From assembly GCA_018711185.1 (NCBI GenBank), contig DVIQ01000023.1, positions 1-64,000 on the forward strand: a DNA stretch of 64,000 nucleotides, given 5' to 3'. Position 1 is the stretch's first letter; every line of letters starts with the position of its first letter. Shown here piece by piece: positions 1-7,890 of this stretch. Made by a program: the position numbers and the translations under genes. Under the pieces are notes generated by a model. The model had not been told where the DNA came from, made no database searches, and was given only the letters and a program-made list of their open reading frames with translations. The stretch is from Candidatus Limivivens intestinipullorum (lineage in GTDB: Bacteria > Bacillota > Clostridia > Lachnospirales > Lachnospiraceae).

Positions 1-26
1 AAATTCGTTTAAACTTGGCGCATTGT

Positions 27-58
27 GCAAAAAAACGGCACAGCCTCACGCTATGCCG
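27..58 (-). terminator. Intrinsic terminator overlapping the YibE/F stop codon
   Basis: On the minus strand a stem (CGGCATAGC / GCTGTGCCG with one internal mismatch) around a short loop is followed by seven T. The stem begins at the stop codon of the YibE/F gene, so it most likely ends the YibE/F-phosphatase transcript. Confidence 0.75.
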
Positions 59-1226
59 CCTCTTCGATTCTTTTTTTCTTCCAGTTCCATTTGTAAAGCA
101 GCGCCGCCGCCAGTACCGTGAAAGGCACCGCCAGCACGATTCCAAAGCTGCCGGCCAGACCCTGCATGATAGCGATTCCGATATTGTTGGAATTGATGAT
201 CTGCTGGTACGGCAGGGCATAGGCGTAATCCAGAATCAGCATACTGACGCTGTTTCCGGCGAAGGCCAGAATCAGGGTGTTGCTGTCGGTTCCCATCATA
301 TCTCTTCCCACCTGGATGCCCGCTTTCCAGAGTTCCCGCCTGGTCAGGCTGGGATTCTGTTTTAAAATCTCCTGCATGGAGCTGCTGATGGACATGGCCA
401 CATCCATCACAGCTCCAAGGGTGGAAATCAGCAGGCCTGAGAAAAGAAGGCCGCCCACCTGAATCCCATTGGTATTCCACAAGGTCATCAAAGTTTCAAT
501 ATCCGATACATTATATCCGGTAATACCAGATGCCAGGCTGAAAAGCTGCGCGGAAATTCCCGCGATCAGAACGCCAATCATGGTTCCCGCTATGGACGCC
601 ACGGTTTTCTTTGTGGCTCCGCCGATCAGGTACATGGTCACAATCGTCGTAATCATACACACAAAAACCGCTGTCCAGAACGGGGAAATTCCCCGGTATA
701 CCAGAGGCACGTACACAAAAATCACGCAGAAGAAGGTAAAAATCAGGCCCAGACTGCCCTTGACGCCCTGCTTTCCTCCAACGATGCACAGGGCCGCGAT
801 ATACAGGGCCGCGAAAATATAGATAACCCATTCTCTGTCCTGGGAATACACGCTGGCTACCACCGTCTCCCCCGCTACGCTCTGCATAACGATCACATGC
901 ATGCCCACGGTACAGCCGGCTCCAAACAGATAGCCGGCACTGCTGGTAACCGTCAGTTCCTCTCCTTTATGCTCTCCGGTATCCATGCGCACCACGACTC
1001 TCTGCTCTCCCACACGGGTGCCGTCCGCCTGAATGTTATCCTGGAGGATTTCCACCACTGTGGCCTTCTCAAAGGTCTGGCCGTCTCTGTTTACCAGCTC
1101 CACAATCTCCACCTGGTTTATTTTCACAGTAAATACAGCAAACAGGGCAATCACTACGATTAGAATAAGCCAGCGGACAGCTTTGCCCTTCAGCTGCCCG
1201 CTCTGCTTCAGATCATTCAGTTTCAA
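51..1226 (-). CDS. YibE/F family membrane protein
   Basis: Multi-pass membrane protein of the YibE/F family. The family is common in Firmicutes and its transported substrate is not established. One N-terminal membrane segment (about residues 18-35) is followed by an extracytoplasmic beta-rich stretch to about 125 and then by several hydrophobic segments to about 380. The family hallmark IGRDMMGTD-like motif followed by SNTLILAFAG is present near residue 310, so this copy looks intact. The start is TTG, preceded by AAGGTGG at good spacing. It lies 15 bp downstream of the exported phosphatase gene and is probably cotranscribed with it. A second, more divergent YibE/F-like gene lies at 7.9-9.0 kb. 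Family assignment is firm; function is unknown. Confidence 0.85.
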   Translation of the reverse strand: MKLNDLKQSGQLKGKAVRWLILIVVIALFAVFTVKINQVEIVELVNRDGQTFEKATVVEILQDNIQADGTRVGEQRVVVRMDTGEHKGEELTVTSSAGYLFGAGCTVGMHVIVMQSVAGETVVASVYSQDREWVIYIFAALYIAALCIVGGKQGVKGSLGLIFTFFCVIFVYVPLVYRGISPFWTAVFVCMITTIVTMYLIGGATKKTVASIAGTMIGVLIAGISAQLFSLASGITGYNVSDIETLMTLWNTNGIQVGGLLFSGLLISTLGAVMDVAMSISSSMQEILKQNPSLTRRELWKAGIQVGRDMMGTDSNTLILAFAGNSVSMLILDYAYALPYQQIINSNNIGIAIMQGLAGSFGIVLAVPFTVLAAALLYKWNWKKKRIEEAA

Positions 1227-1241
1227 AGCGCTTCCACCTTA

Positions 1242-2801
1242 TTATTCTGCCGTTTTCTCGATGGTAAAGGTCTCATCGATCTGCTCAACGGATCCGTCGT
1301 CCGTGATCTGGTAGGTGTCGATCTGGAAAGAATCCGCGTCCATGGTGATTACGGAGTAGGAGGGAAGCCAGTTCTGGCTGCGCGCCGCGATGTAGTCCTG
1401 CTGGGTCGCGGTAAGCTCATAGTACTTGGAACCGCTGGCCGAGTTCGCGGTCATGTAAAGGATACCCTGGGGATCCGTTACGGTGTTGCCCTCTACGTCC
1501 TCGATGGTGTAGCAGTTATTGTCCTCGGTGAACGCGTCCTTTGCCGCTGTGCCTTCCTCATCGCCCTCTTCCGGATACAGAGGAATCTGCTCATCGGTGT
1601 CTACGTTGTAAGCGTTGTCCCAGTCATAATCCGTGCCTTCCTCGTTCAGACGGAACTCATAGCTGCTGTGGGTCTGTCCGTCGCCGTAGAGCAGCTTGGA
1701 ACGGCTGTAGGTATGGTCATGTCCCTGAAGAACCACATCAATGTCTGCCTCGTCAAAAATCGGGGTAAGCTGGGTTCTGAGGATCATACCGTCGGTGTCA
1801 GAGTGATCCAGACCGGATCCATAAATATCCTGATGGATGGTAACAACTCTCCATGCAGCGTCCGGGTAAGCAGCGATCGCTTCGTCGATGGCCTGCTTAT
1901 GCTCCGCTACGTTGTAATTGTTGGTGTTCAGCACGATGAACAGGCCGTCTCCGTAGCTGTAGTAATAGTCTCCGCCCGCCTCTGTGGTGCCGTACTCGGT
2001 GGCGTTCGGGTTATTAAAGTGATAGGTGTAATCCGGATTCAGAGAATCATGGTTTCCGATGGTCGTGGCAACCGGCAGAGACTTCAGAGCCTCCGCGCTC
2101 AGATATGCGGCGTACTCCTCTTCCTTGGGCTGTCCGGTCTTGTTTACCTGGTCGCCTGCGGAGATTACAAAGCTCAGATCCGGGTTTTCGGTGGTGGCGA
2201 TGTTCAGGGTACGGTTCCAGCCAAATCCGTCGTTCATGGCAGCCGTATTGCCTTCGCCCTCGGTATTCTCAAGCTCGCTGCCGTCCTGGGGCTGTCCCAC
2301 GGAAGCGCCTACCTGCGGGTCGCCCACATACAGGATCTTTACGCTGTCTGCGCTCTCTGTGGCGTATTCAACAACCTCTGTCTCCACACCGTTTTTCTCT
2401 ACTGTATAATAATAGGTCGTATTCGGCTCAAGTCCGGTAACCGTTACATGATTATATTCGTACGCGGTACCGCCTGTAAGGGAAGTGTCCACATCCGCAG
2501 CCGTTCCCTCGAATACTTCAAGGTTCTCCTGGTCTGTTCCAAAGTGAACAACCGGGGTTGCCTCTCCATCTGTTTTCTCGCTGTACCATGCGAAGTTCAG
2601 CTGTGTGTCATCCGCTCCGGGAGTCAGGGATACCTGCGTAAAATCCGCAGCCAGGGTGGACCAGTTATCCTTATATGCCTGCCATTCGTCAGCGTTACCT
2701 GTCTGGCTGGCGTCGTTATAATGCTCAGTGGCCGCATAAACCGGACAAACATTTGCAATCATCATAAGGGTCAGTACAGTTGCAACGATTTTCTTCTTCA
2801 T
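1242..2801 (-). CDS. Exported purple-acid-phosphatase-like metallophosphoesterase
   Basis: Predicted secreted phosphohydrolase. A Sec signal peptide (about residues 1-23, ending ...YAA) precedes a fibronectin-III-like N-terminal domain (about 50-150) and a calcineurin-like metallophosphoesterase domain. The metal-binding motifs appear in order: GDPQVG, SAGDQVN, GNHD, TIHQD and GHDHTYSR. This order and the FN3-like front match bacterial purple acid phosphatase relatives, which release phosphate from organic esters outside the cell. No cell-wall sorting signal or C-terminal membrane anchor is visible, so the protein may be released. RBS AGAGGTAAAGATAAG precedes the ATG. The substrate cannot be read from sequence. 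Confidence 0.88.
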   Translation of the reverse strand: MKKKIVATVLTLMMIANVCPVYAATEHYNDASQTGNADEWQAYKDNWSTLAADFTQVSLTPGADDTQLNFAWYSEKTDGEATPVVHFGTDQENLEVFEGTAADVDTSLTGGTAYEYNHVTVTGLEPNTTYYYTVEKNGVETEVVEYATESADSVKILYVGDPQVGASVGQPQDGSELENTEGEGNTAAMNDGFGWNRTLNIATTENPDLSFVISAGDQVNKTGQPKEEEYAAYLSAEALKSLPVATTIGNHDSLNPDYTYHFNNPNATEYGTTEAGGDYYYSYGDGLFIVLNTNNYNVAEHKQAIDEAIAAYPDAAWRVVTIHQDIYGSGLDHSDTDGMILRTQLTPIFDEADIDVVLQGHDHTYSRSKLLYGDGQTHSSYEFRLNEEGTDYDWDNAYNVDTDEQIPLYPEEGDEEGTAAKDAFTEDNNCYTIEDVEGNTVTDPQGILYMTANSASGSKYYELTATQQDYIAARSQNWLPSYSVITMDADSFQIDTYQITDDGSVEQIDETFTIEKTAE

Positions 2802-3208
2802 CTTATCTTTACCTCTGTTCTAAATATGTCACATGTTTTCCTTTTCGCCTTGCATACGTCAAAGGCTCCGTATCCGGCGCATTATAGTCGGAATGCGGGT
2901 CATTTGGCACTCTTGGGAATACGCTCATGGGCCCCTGGGTACTCCTCCCTGTAAGACGATTGCAGTATAGCACCGGCAAAAATTGATTTCAATAGACTTT
3001 ACAAACATTTGTCATACTTTTAAAAGCGGCTTTAAATAAGGAGGAAATTTCGCCCCGATTTTACTTTTCCGATACATTTTTTTCTGATATAGTAAGCTTG
3101 TATCTGACGCCCCCCGGGCGCCGTAAATTTCATATCCCGCTGCCTGCCGCAATCTTTGTCCGCGAAAAAACATCGCCGCAGTCCCGCGGGTATTTTCAGG
3201 AGGAAACA
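2802..3208. other. Divergent intergenic region, phosphatase / threonine aldolase
   Basis: About 400 bp between divergent genes. A TATAAT -10 element for the phosphatase lies on the minus strand at 2881-2886 with only a weak -35. The short leader after it can fold a GCCTT/AAGGC hairpin. On the plus strand TATAGT at 3088-3093 is a candidate -10 for the aldolase. The ORF track extends the aldolase upstream through this promoter, which is not credible. No riboswitch family was recognised. Confidence 0.4.
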
Positions 3209-4243
3209 ATGCTTTCATTTGAAAACGACTATTCTGAGGGCGCTCATGAGAAAATCCTTCAGCGCCTCATTGAAACCAATCTCGAACAGCTTCCGGGCTA
3301 CGGCACAGACATCTACTGCGCCCGGGCCGCAGAAAAAATAAAGGCCGCCTGCCAGTGTCCCGAGGCGGATGTTTACTTTCTGGCAGGCGGCACACAGACA
3401 AACGCCATTGTCATCGACAGCATGCTTGCTCCCTATGAGGGTGTAATCGCCGCTGTTTCCGGCCACATCAATGCTCATGAAGCCGGAGCTGTGGAATACA
3501 CGGGCCATAAGGTTCTTCCCCTGTCCCAGCGCCAGGGAAAGCTTGATCCAAAGGAGCTCGCAAAGTTTCTGGAAAACTTTTGGGCGGACCCGAACCATGA
3601 GCACATGGTTTTTCCCGGTATGGTTTATCTCTCCTGGCCCACCGAATACGGTACTCTCTACAGCCGGAAAGAGCTTACGGAAATTTCCGAAATCTGCCGG
3701 CGCTTTGGCATCCCCCTTTACCTGGACGGCGCCAGGCTTGGCTACGGCCTCGCGAGTCCAAAAGCGGATCTGACCCTTCCCGAGCTGGCCGCCCTTTGCG
3801 ATGCATTTTATATCGGCGGCACAAAGGTAGGCGCCCTCTGCGGCGAAGCTGTGGTATTTACCGGTCAGAGCACGCCGCCCCATTTCCTTACAAGAATCAA
3901 GCAGCACGGCGCTCTTCCGGCCAAAGGACGGCTTCTGGGCATTCAGTTTGATACCCTGTTTACGGACGGCCTGTATTTCCAGATCAGCCGCCATGCCATC
4001 GAGATGGCCGGCCTGCTAAAGGCCGGGCTGCAGAAGCTGGGCTATTCCTTTTATCTGGACTCCCCCACCAACCAGCAGTTCGTCATACTGGACAATCAAA
4101 CGCTGGAAGCCCTGAAGGGACGCGTGGCCGTGAGCTTCTGGGAGCCCCTGGACGAAACGCGCACCGTGGTGCGCTTTGCCACAAGCTGGGCCACCAGAAA
4201 GGAGGATATCGAAACCCTTATGGAGATTCTGGGGCCGGCCTGA
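3209..4243 (+). CDS. Low-specificity threonine aldolase / beta-eliminating lyase family
   Basis: PLP enzyme of the threonine aldolase branch of fold type I (344 aa, the usual length). The family cleaves L-threonine or L-allo-threonine to glycine and acetaldehyde. The sequence shows the cofactor-binding LDGARLGYG motif (Asp about 173), the lysine that would form the Schiff base in YIGGTKVGALCGEA (Lys about 206), and an aspartate/histidine-rich front. The start was chosen at 3209, where TTTTCAGGAGGAAACA gives a strong RBS; the ORF-track start 37 codons upstream runs through the promoter. Monocistronic, with pduB following 194 bp later behind its own promoter. The exact substrate within the family (threonine versus another beta-hydroxy amino acid) is uncertain. 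Confidence 0.88.
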   Translation: MLSFENDYSEGAHEKILQRLIETNLEQLPGYGTDIYCARAAEKIKAACQCPEADVYFLAGGTQTNAIVIDSMLAPYEGVIAAVSGHINAHEAGAVEYTGHKVLPLSQRQGKLDPKELAKFLENFWADPNHEHMVFPGMVYLSWPTEYGTLYSRKELTEISEICRRFGIPLYLDGARLGYGLASPKADLTLPELAALCDAFYIGGTKVGALCGEAVVFTGQSTPPHFLTRIKQHGALPAKGRLLGIQFDTLFTDGLYFQISRHAIEMAGLLKAGLQKLGYSFYLDSPTNQQFVILDNQTLEALKGRVAVSFWEPLDETRTVVRFATSWATRKEDIETLMEILGPA

Positions 4244-4273
4244 CAAAATGCTTTTAAAATCGCCGGCGGCGCT

Positions 4274-4331
4274 GTATACTGATTTCAGGTTGCGGTTTTT
4301 CCCGGCATGCGCTATACTGAAAACAGGTTGC
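4274..4331 (+). repeat. 39-bp-period imperfect direct repeat carrying two -10 elements
   Basis: TATACTGATTTCAGGTTGC and TATACTGAAAACAGGTTGC occur 39 bp apart, each starting with a TATACT hexamer. They lie directly upstream of pduB and suggest a duplicated promoter -10 region. Confidence 0.5.
4291..4319 (+). promoter_or_regulatory. Candidate promoter for pduB
   Basis: TTGCGG, a 17-bp spacer and TATACT. It lies about 120 bp upstream of the pduB ATG and upstream of a copy of the dispersed palindromic repeat, which would then be in the 5' leader. Confidence 0.45.
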
Positions 4332-4333
4332 AG

Positions 4334-4388
4334 ATCACGTTCTTACGGTCTGCGCAGCATAGGCGCAGATCCGGGCTGAACGGTTGCG
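4334..4388 (+). repeat. Dispersed palindromic repeat, family A, copy 1
   Basis: Begins ATCACGTTCTTACGGTCTGC, continues with the GCGCAGCAT...GCGCAGA core and ends GGGCTGAACGGTTG. It belongs to the family described in the findings and is in the leader of pduB. It is one of the few copies that is not at a gene 3' end. Confidence 0.8.
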
Positions 4389-4437
4389 AAAACAGACAAA
4401 ACGGTTCTTATTTTTGTTTACAGGCAGGAGATGTTTC

Positions 4438-5151
4438 ATGGATATTCACGCGATCAGTCAAACTTGTACGCGGCCCGAATTTGTAGGCACGGCCGTTCTG
4501 GATACCATCGGTCTGGTGATTGCCGCCGCGGATCCCGCCCTCTTGGAAAAAATGAAGCTGCCTGCCCCCTTCCATTCTCTGGGGCTTTTCGGCTCCCGCA
4601 CCGGCGCCGCCGGGCAGCTCACCGCCCTGGACGACGCGGTGAAGGCCACCAGCACCCAGGTGCTGTCCATTGAGTTTCCCAGAGATACCAAGGGCTGGGG
4701 CGGCCATGGAAACTATGTGGTTCTTGGCGGCAGCAGCGTGGAGGATGTACGGGAAGCCATCCGCATGGCCCTGGAGCTCACCAACAAATACGCCGGCGAA
4801 CTCTATATCAGCCAGGCAGGCCACCTGGAATTTGCCTATTCCGCCAGCGCCGGGCCGGTGCTGGAAAAAGCCTTCGGCGCCGTGTACGGCCAGGCCTTCG
4901 GATTCATGGCCGGCTCCCCGGCTCCTATCGGTCTGGTGATGGCGGATACGGCCCTGAAAGCCGCTCCCGTGCGGCTTACCCGGTATATGACCCCCGATGA
5001 GGGCACCAGTCATTCCAATGAAGTGATCGCCGCCTTCTCCGGCGAGGCCCAGGGCACAAAGGAAGCCGTGCTCCAGGGACGCCAGATCGGCCTTGAGCTG
5101 CTGATCTCCATGGGAAGCTACCCCAAGATCCCCGGCACGCCGTATCTTTAA
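4438..5151 (+). CDS. pduB: PduB-type tandem-domain (BMC-T) microcompartment shell protein
   Basis: Trimeric shell protein with two fused BMC domains (237 aa). It matches PduB closely along its length: EFVGTAVLDTIGLVIA at the front, SIEFPRDTKGWGGHG in the first domain, then ISQAGHLEFAYSA, LEKAFGAVYGQAFG and MADTALKAAPV, and PKIPGTPYL at the end. It starts near the position of the short PduB' form and lacks the N-terminal extension of full-length PduB, which in Salmonella links shell and core. RBS CAGGAG sits 10 bp before the ATG. No other shell gene or signature enzyme is adjacent; pduL is 24 kb away, so this is an isolated shell gene. It is either an extra copy for a locus elsewhere or part of a dispersed microcompartment system. 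It ends at a bidirectional terminator shared with murA. Confidence 0.9.
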   Translation: MDIHAISQTCTRPEFVGTAVLDTIGLVIAAADPALLEKMKLPAPFHSLGLFGSRTGAAGQLTALDDAVKATSTQVLSIEFPRDTKGWGGHGNYVVLGGSSVEDVREAIRMALELTNKYAGELYISQAGHLEFAYSASAGPVLEKAFGAVYGQAFGFMAGSPAPIGLVMADTALKAAPVRLTRYMTPDEGTSHSNEVIAAFSGEAQGTKEAVLQGRQIGLELLISMGSYPKIPGTPYL

Positions 5152-5162
5152 GCTTCGGCCGC

Positions 5163-5312
5163 GAATGCATGCCGCCTATCCGGCGGCGGATTTTCAGAGT
5201 AAACCTGCATACGCCCGCGGGGCAGGCGTACCACCGTCCCGGAAAATCTAGCGGGCGTATTTGGCATCCCTGAATACATGCCGCCTATCCGGCGGCGGAT
5301 TTTCAGAGTAAA
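5163..5312. repeat. Pair of 41-bp direct repeats, 109 bp apart
   Basis: GAATGCATGCCGCCTATCCG at 5163 and GAATACATGCCGCCTATCCG at 5272 each continue with GCGGCGGATTTTCAGAGTAA, differing at one position. Each copy contains a small GCCGCC...GGCGGC hairpin. An ACGCCCGC/GCGGGCGT inverted repeat lies between them. The direct repeats frame the intergenic space after pduB. Confidence 0.8.
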
Positions 5313-5362
5313 AACAGGCAGACATAAAGAGAAAATAAGTTCTCCTTATGTCTGCCTGTTTT
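5311..5362. terminator. Bidirectional terminator between pduB and murA
   Basis: A 23-bp stem (left arm AAAACAGGCAGACATAAAGA, right arm its complement with one G-U position) around a 6-nt loop. Arms end in A-run and T-run on each strand, so it can end both convergent genes. Confidence 0.85.
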
Positions 5363-5380
5363 TAAGTCCTCCCGTCGGCT

Positions 5381-6673
5381 TTATCCGACTCTGAGCTTAA
5401 ACTTCTGTATCTCCTTTTCACAGGAAACGCGCTCGATCTCCGCTCCAAGTCCCCGGAGCTTTTCCTCGAAACGCTCATAGCCTCTCTGAATATAAACGAT
5501 ATCGTCTACAATCGTAACACCCTCCGCGGCAAGTCCCGCGATCACCAGCGCCGCGCCTGCCCGCAGATCCGGCGCGCTGACTCTGGCGCCCATCAGGCTC
5601 TTTACCCCTGAAATAATGGCCGTGTTGCCCTCAACCTTGATATTCGCTCCCATACGGGCGAGCTCGTCCACATATTTGAAGCGGTTCTCGAAAATACTCT
5701 CCGTCACAATGCTTGTCCCCTGAGCCAGCGCCAGTGTAACACTGATCTGCGGCTGCATGTCCGTGGGATAGCCCGGATAAGGAAGGGTCTTTACGTTCGT
5801 GGTGCGCAGCCGCTTCGAGGCCACCACCCGGACGGCATCATCAAACTCCTCCACCTCGCAGCCGATCTCCTCAAGCTTTGCCGTAGTCGCCTCCAGATGC
5901 TTGGGGATCACGTTTTTCACCATCACATCCCCCTTGGTTGCCGCGGCCGCGAACATAAACGTGCCGGCCTCGATCTGATCGGGGATAATGGAGTAGTCTG
6001 TCTTGTGAAGCTTCTCCACACCGCGGATACGGATAACGTCCGTACCGGCACCCTTGATATTGGCGCCCATGCTGTTCAAAAAGTTCGCCACATCCACCAC
6101 ATGGGGCTCTCTGGCGGCGTTTTCAATAATCGTATATCCCTCTGCCATGGAGGCTGCCATCATGATGTTGATGGTAGCTCCCACGGAAACGGTATCCAGG
6201 AAAATATGGCTTCCGTGAAGTCTCTCCGCCACCGCGATGATGGAACCGTGGCGAATGCTCACCGAAGCGCCCAGGGCCCGGAAACCTTTCAGATGCAGGT
6301 CGATTGGCCTGCTGCCGATGTTGCACCCGCCGGGAAGAGGAACTTCCGCCTTTTTGTACTTCCCAAGAAGCGCCCCCAGAAGATAATAGGAGGCACGGAT
6401 TTTTTTAATATACTCATAGTCCACACTGACCTCACCGATCATGGAACCGTTAATCGCTACTTTATGACTGTTTATGCGGTCTACCACTGCGCCGATGCCG
6501 CTCATGGCCTCCAGCAGTACATTTATGTCCTGAACATCCGGCAGGTTGTCGATTACAACCGTCTCATCCGTCATAATCGCCGCAGCAAGAATTCCAAGGG
6601 CAGCGTTCTTCGCTCCGCCGATTTCCACTTCGCCTACCAGCGGAATCCCGCCTTTTATAACATACTGATCCAT
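5381..6673 (-). CDS. murA: UDP-N-acetylglucosamine 1-carboxyvinyltransferase (MurA)
   Basis: Catalyses the first committed step of peptidoglycan synthesis, transferring enolpyruvate from PEP to UDP-GlcNAc in the cytoplasm. The 430-aa length is typical. Visible motifs are GGAKNAALGILAA with the UDP-GlcNAc-binding Lys22-Asn23 pair, and LPGGCNIGSRP with the catalytic cysteine at about 117, which is the fosfomycin target in this family. The cysteine is retained, so no intrinsic fosfomycin resistance of the Cys-to-Asp type is indicated. Monocistronic, with its own promoter upstream and the bidirectional terminator downstream. Many Firmicutes carry two MurA copies, and which one this is cannot be told from the window. 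Confidence 0.95.
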   Translation of the reverse strand: MDQYVIKGGIPLVGEVEIGGAKNAALGILAAAIMTDETVVIDNLPDVQDINVLLEAMSGIGAVVDRINSHKVAINGSMIGEVSVDYEYIKKIRASYYLLGALLGKYKKAEVPLPGGCNIGSRPIDLHLKGFRALGASVSIRHGSIIAVAERLHGSHIFLDTVSVGATINIMMAASMAEGYTIIENAAREPHVVDVANFLNSMGANIKGAGTDVIRIRGVEKLHKTDYSIIPDQIEAGTFMFAAAATKGDVMVKNVIPKHLEATTAKLEEIGCEVEEFDDAVRVVASKRLRTTNVKTLPYPGYPTDMQPQISVTLALAQGTSIVTESIFENRFKYVDELARMGANIKVEGNTAIISGVKSLMGARVSAPDLRAGAALVIAGLAAEGVTIVDDIVYIQRGYERFEEKLRGLGAEIERVSCEKEIQKFKLRVG

Positions 6674-7028
6674 AGAAAGAACACCTCAAATAATTTACTC
6701 TATACTCCGTCTGCTGCAATCCGGCCGCCCTTTTTCCTGGCGTCAAGTCTCTCTCACGATGCGCTGTATGGCCTTTTTGCCCTTCTGCCTATGGTATCCG
6801 CTCGCTTTTCACAGATACGCTCTATTTTCTATTATATCACAATCTCGCTTTTTGTAAACAAATTTTAATATTTCAGTCATTCTTGCCCTGTTCCACGGAC
6901 TTGCCCCCGCATTTTTTTCATTTTTTATACAGGATTGACAAATTTCCCCTGTTCTTTTTTGCAATTTTGCACTCCTGAATCACGTTCTTACGGTCTGCAC
7001 AGCATGCGCGCAGACCTTGGCTGAACTG
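6674..7028 (-). other. murA upstream region
   Basis: 355 bp. It holds the murA promoter (separate entry), about 155 nt of leader, and one copy of the family A repeat abutting the aroK stop codon. No other structure was recognised. Confidence 0.5.
6831..6858 (-). promoter_or_regulatory. murA promoter
   Basis: TTTACA, a 16-bp spacer and a perfect TATAAT on the minus strand, about 155 bp before the murA start. Confidence 0.7.
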
Positions 7029-7033
7029 TTACA
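6970..7033 (+). repeat. Dispersed palindromic repeat, family A, copy 2
   Basis: Full copy: CACTCCTGAATCACGTTC, then TTACGGTCTGC, the GCATGCGCGCAGACC core, and GGCTGAACTGTTAC. Its outer end overlaps the stop codon of aroK (TAA CAG TTC AGC on the minus strand). Confidence 0.85.
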
Positions 7034-7559
7034 CCACTTTATGATTTTCCGTTCGATCCTCCAGGACCGGCAGACGCCGGACGATCTCCTCCATGGTCTC
7101 TTCCACTCCCAGATTCTTTTCATCAATCTCAATATGCGCGTATTTCTCGTAAAAGGGAATCCGCTCCCGGTACAGATCTTTCAGCGTCTGTCCCTCGCGC
7201 AGCACAACGCCCCGGCACCGCAGATTCCCCAGCCGTTTTTTCAAGTCCTCATAATCCAGCTTCAGATATACCACCCAGCCGTTTTTACGCAAATGCTCCA
7301 TGGCCTCTCGGCCATATATAACACTTCCGCCGGTGGCGATCACGCTGCGGCTGACGTCCAGCCTGCTGTTCACCTCATTTTCCAGCGCAAGGAATCCGTC
7401 GTTTCCTCTCTCCGCGATAATCTCCTGCAGAAGCTTGCCCTCCTGCTCCTGAATTACAAGATCCGTATCCACAAACCGATACCCCAGCACCTTTGCCAGC
7501 ACCACGCCAATCGTGCTTTTCCCGGACCCCGGCATGCCAATCAACACAATATTTTTCAT
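7029..7559 (-). CDS. aroK: Shikimate kinase
   Basis: Phosphorylates shikimate at the 3-hydroxyl with ATP in the chorismate pathway. The 176-aa protein starts MKNIVLIGMPGSGKSTIGVV, which holds the Walker A loop. Other family motifs are FVDTDLVIQEQEG (shikimate-binding aspartate), RGNDGFLALE, and VIATGGSVI. The start at 7559 has AAGGACTGCGAA in front; the longer ORF-track start adds 24 residues with no homology. Its stop codon TAA is contributed by the family A repeat. No other aro gene is adjacent. Confidence 0.92.
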   Translation of the reverse strand: MKNIVLIGMPGSGKSTIGVVLAKVLGYRFVDTDLVIQEQEGKLLQEIIAERGNDGFLALENEVNSRLDVSRSVIATGGSVIYGREAMEHLRKNGWVVYLKLDYEDLKKRLGNLRCRGVVLREGQTLKDLYRERIPFYEKYAHIEIDEKNLGVEETMEEIVRRLPVLEDRTENHKVV

Positions 7560-7606
7560 TTCGCAGTCCTTCCGTTTTCCTATTCCGCCGCCTTGTCCGC
7601 TTTCGC

Positions 7607-7658
7607 GGTAACAGTTCAGTCTGCGCAGCATATGCGCAGACCTGGGCTAAACTGTAAC
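7607..7658 (+). repeat. Dispersed palindromic repeat, family A, copy 3
   Basis: GGTAACAGTTCAG, core TCTGCGCAGCATATGCGCAGA, and CTGGGCTAAACTGTAAC. This is a compact, nearly symmetric copy just upstream of aroK. Confidence 0.85.
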
Positions 7659-7708
7659 TTTTCGCGTTTCAGTATATCAGAATTTTTTCAAAAAGCAAGT
7701 ACACGCAG

Positions 7709-7743
7709 AAAAAACCGGGCACAGCTCTTATGGCTGTACCCGG
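7709..7743 (-). terminator. Intrinsic terminator after the second YibE/F-like gene
   Basis: Minus strand: CCGGGTACAGC, a short loop, GCTGTGCCCGG and then six T. The GC-rich 11-bp stem carries one mismatch. It probably ends the 7.9-9.0 kb gene. Confidence 0.75.
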
Positions 7744-7890
7744 CATTCGGGGTGTTTTTTCCGGAGGCCTGACACCTCCGGAATTTGGTGCTGCATATTC
7801 GTTAAGGATTGAGTACGCTTTTATTGTAGCGAAGCTTTGTAAAAAGCGCTCCCTGTTTTTGTAAAATTTCTGTAAGCTTCGTCCCCTGCA

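Larger units (their letters stand above)
7560..7890 (-). other. aroK upstream region
   Basis: 331 bp holding a family A repeat copy, the terminator at 7709-7743 and a perfect TTCCGGAGG/CCTCCGGAA hairpin at 7759-7783. The rest shows nothing recognisable. Confidence 0.4.

Noticed and set aside
1668-2954. 428-aa plus-strand ORF
   Set aside because: Antisense to the metallophosphatase; no RBS and no domain.
2802-3000. Riboswitch in the phosphatase leader
   Set aside because: The -10 element lies inside the folded-looking stretch, so most of it is not transcribed; no known aptamer motif.
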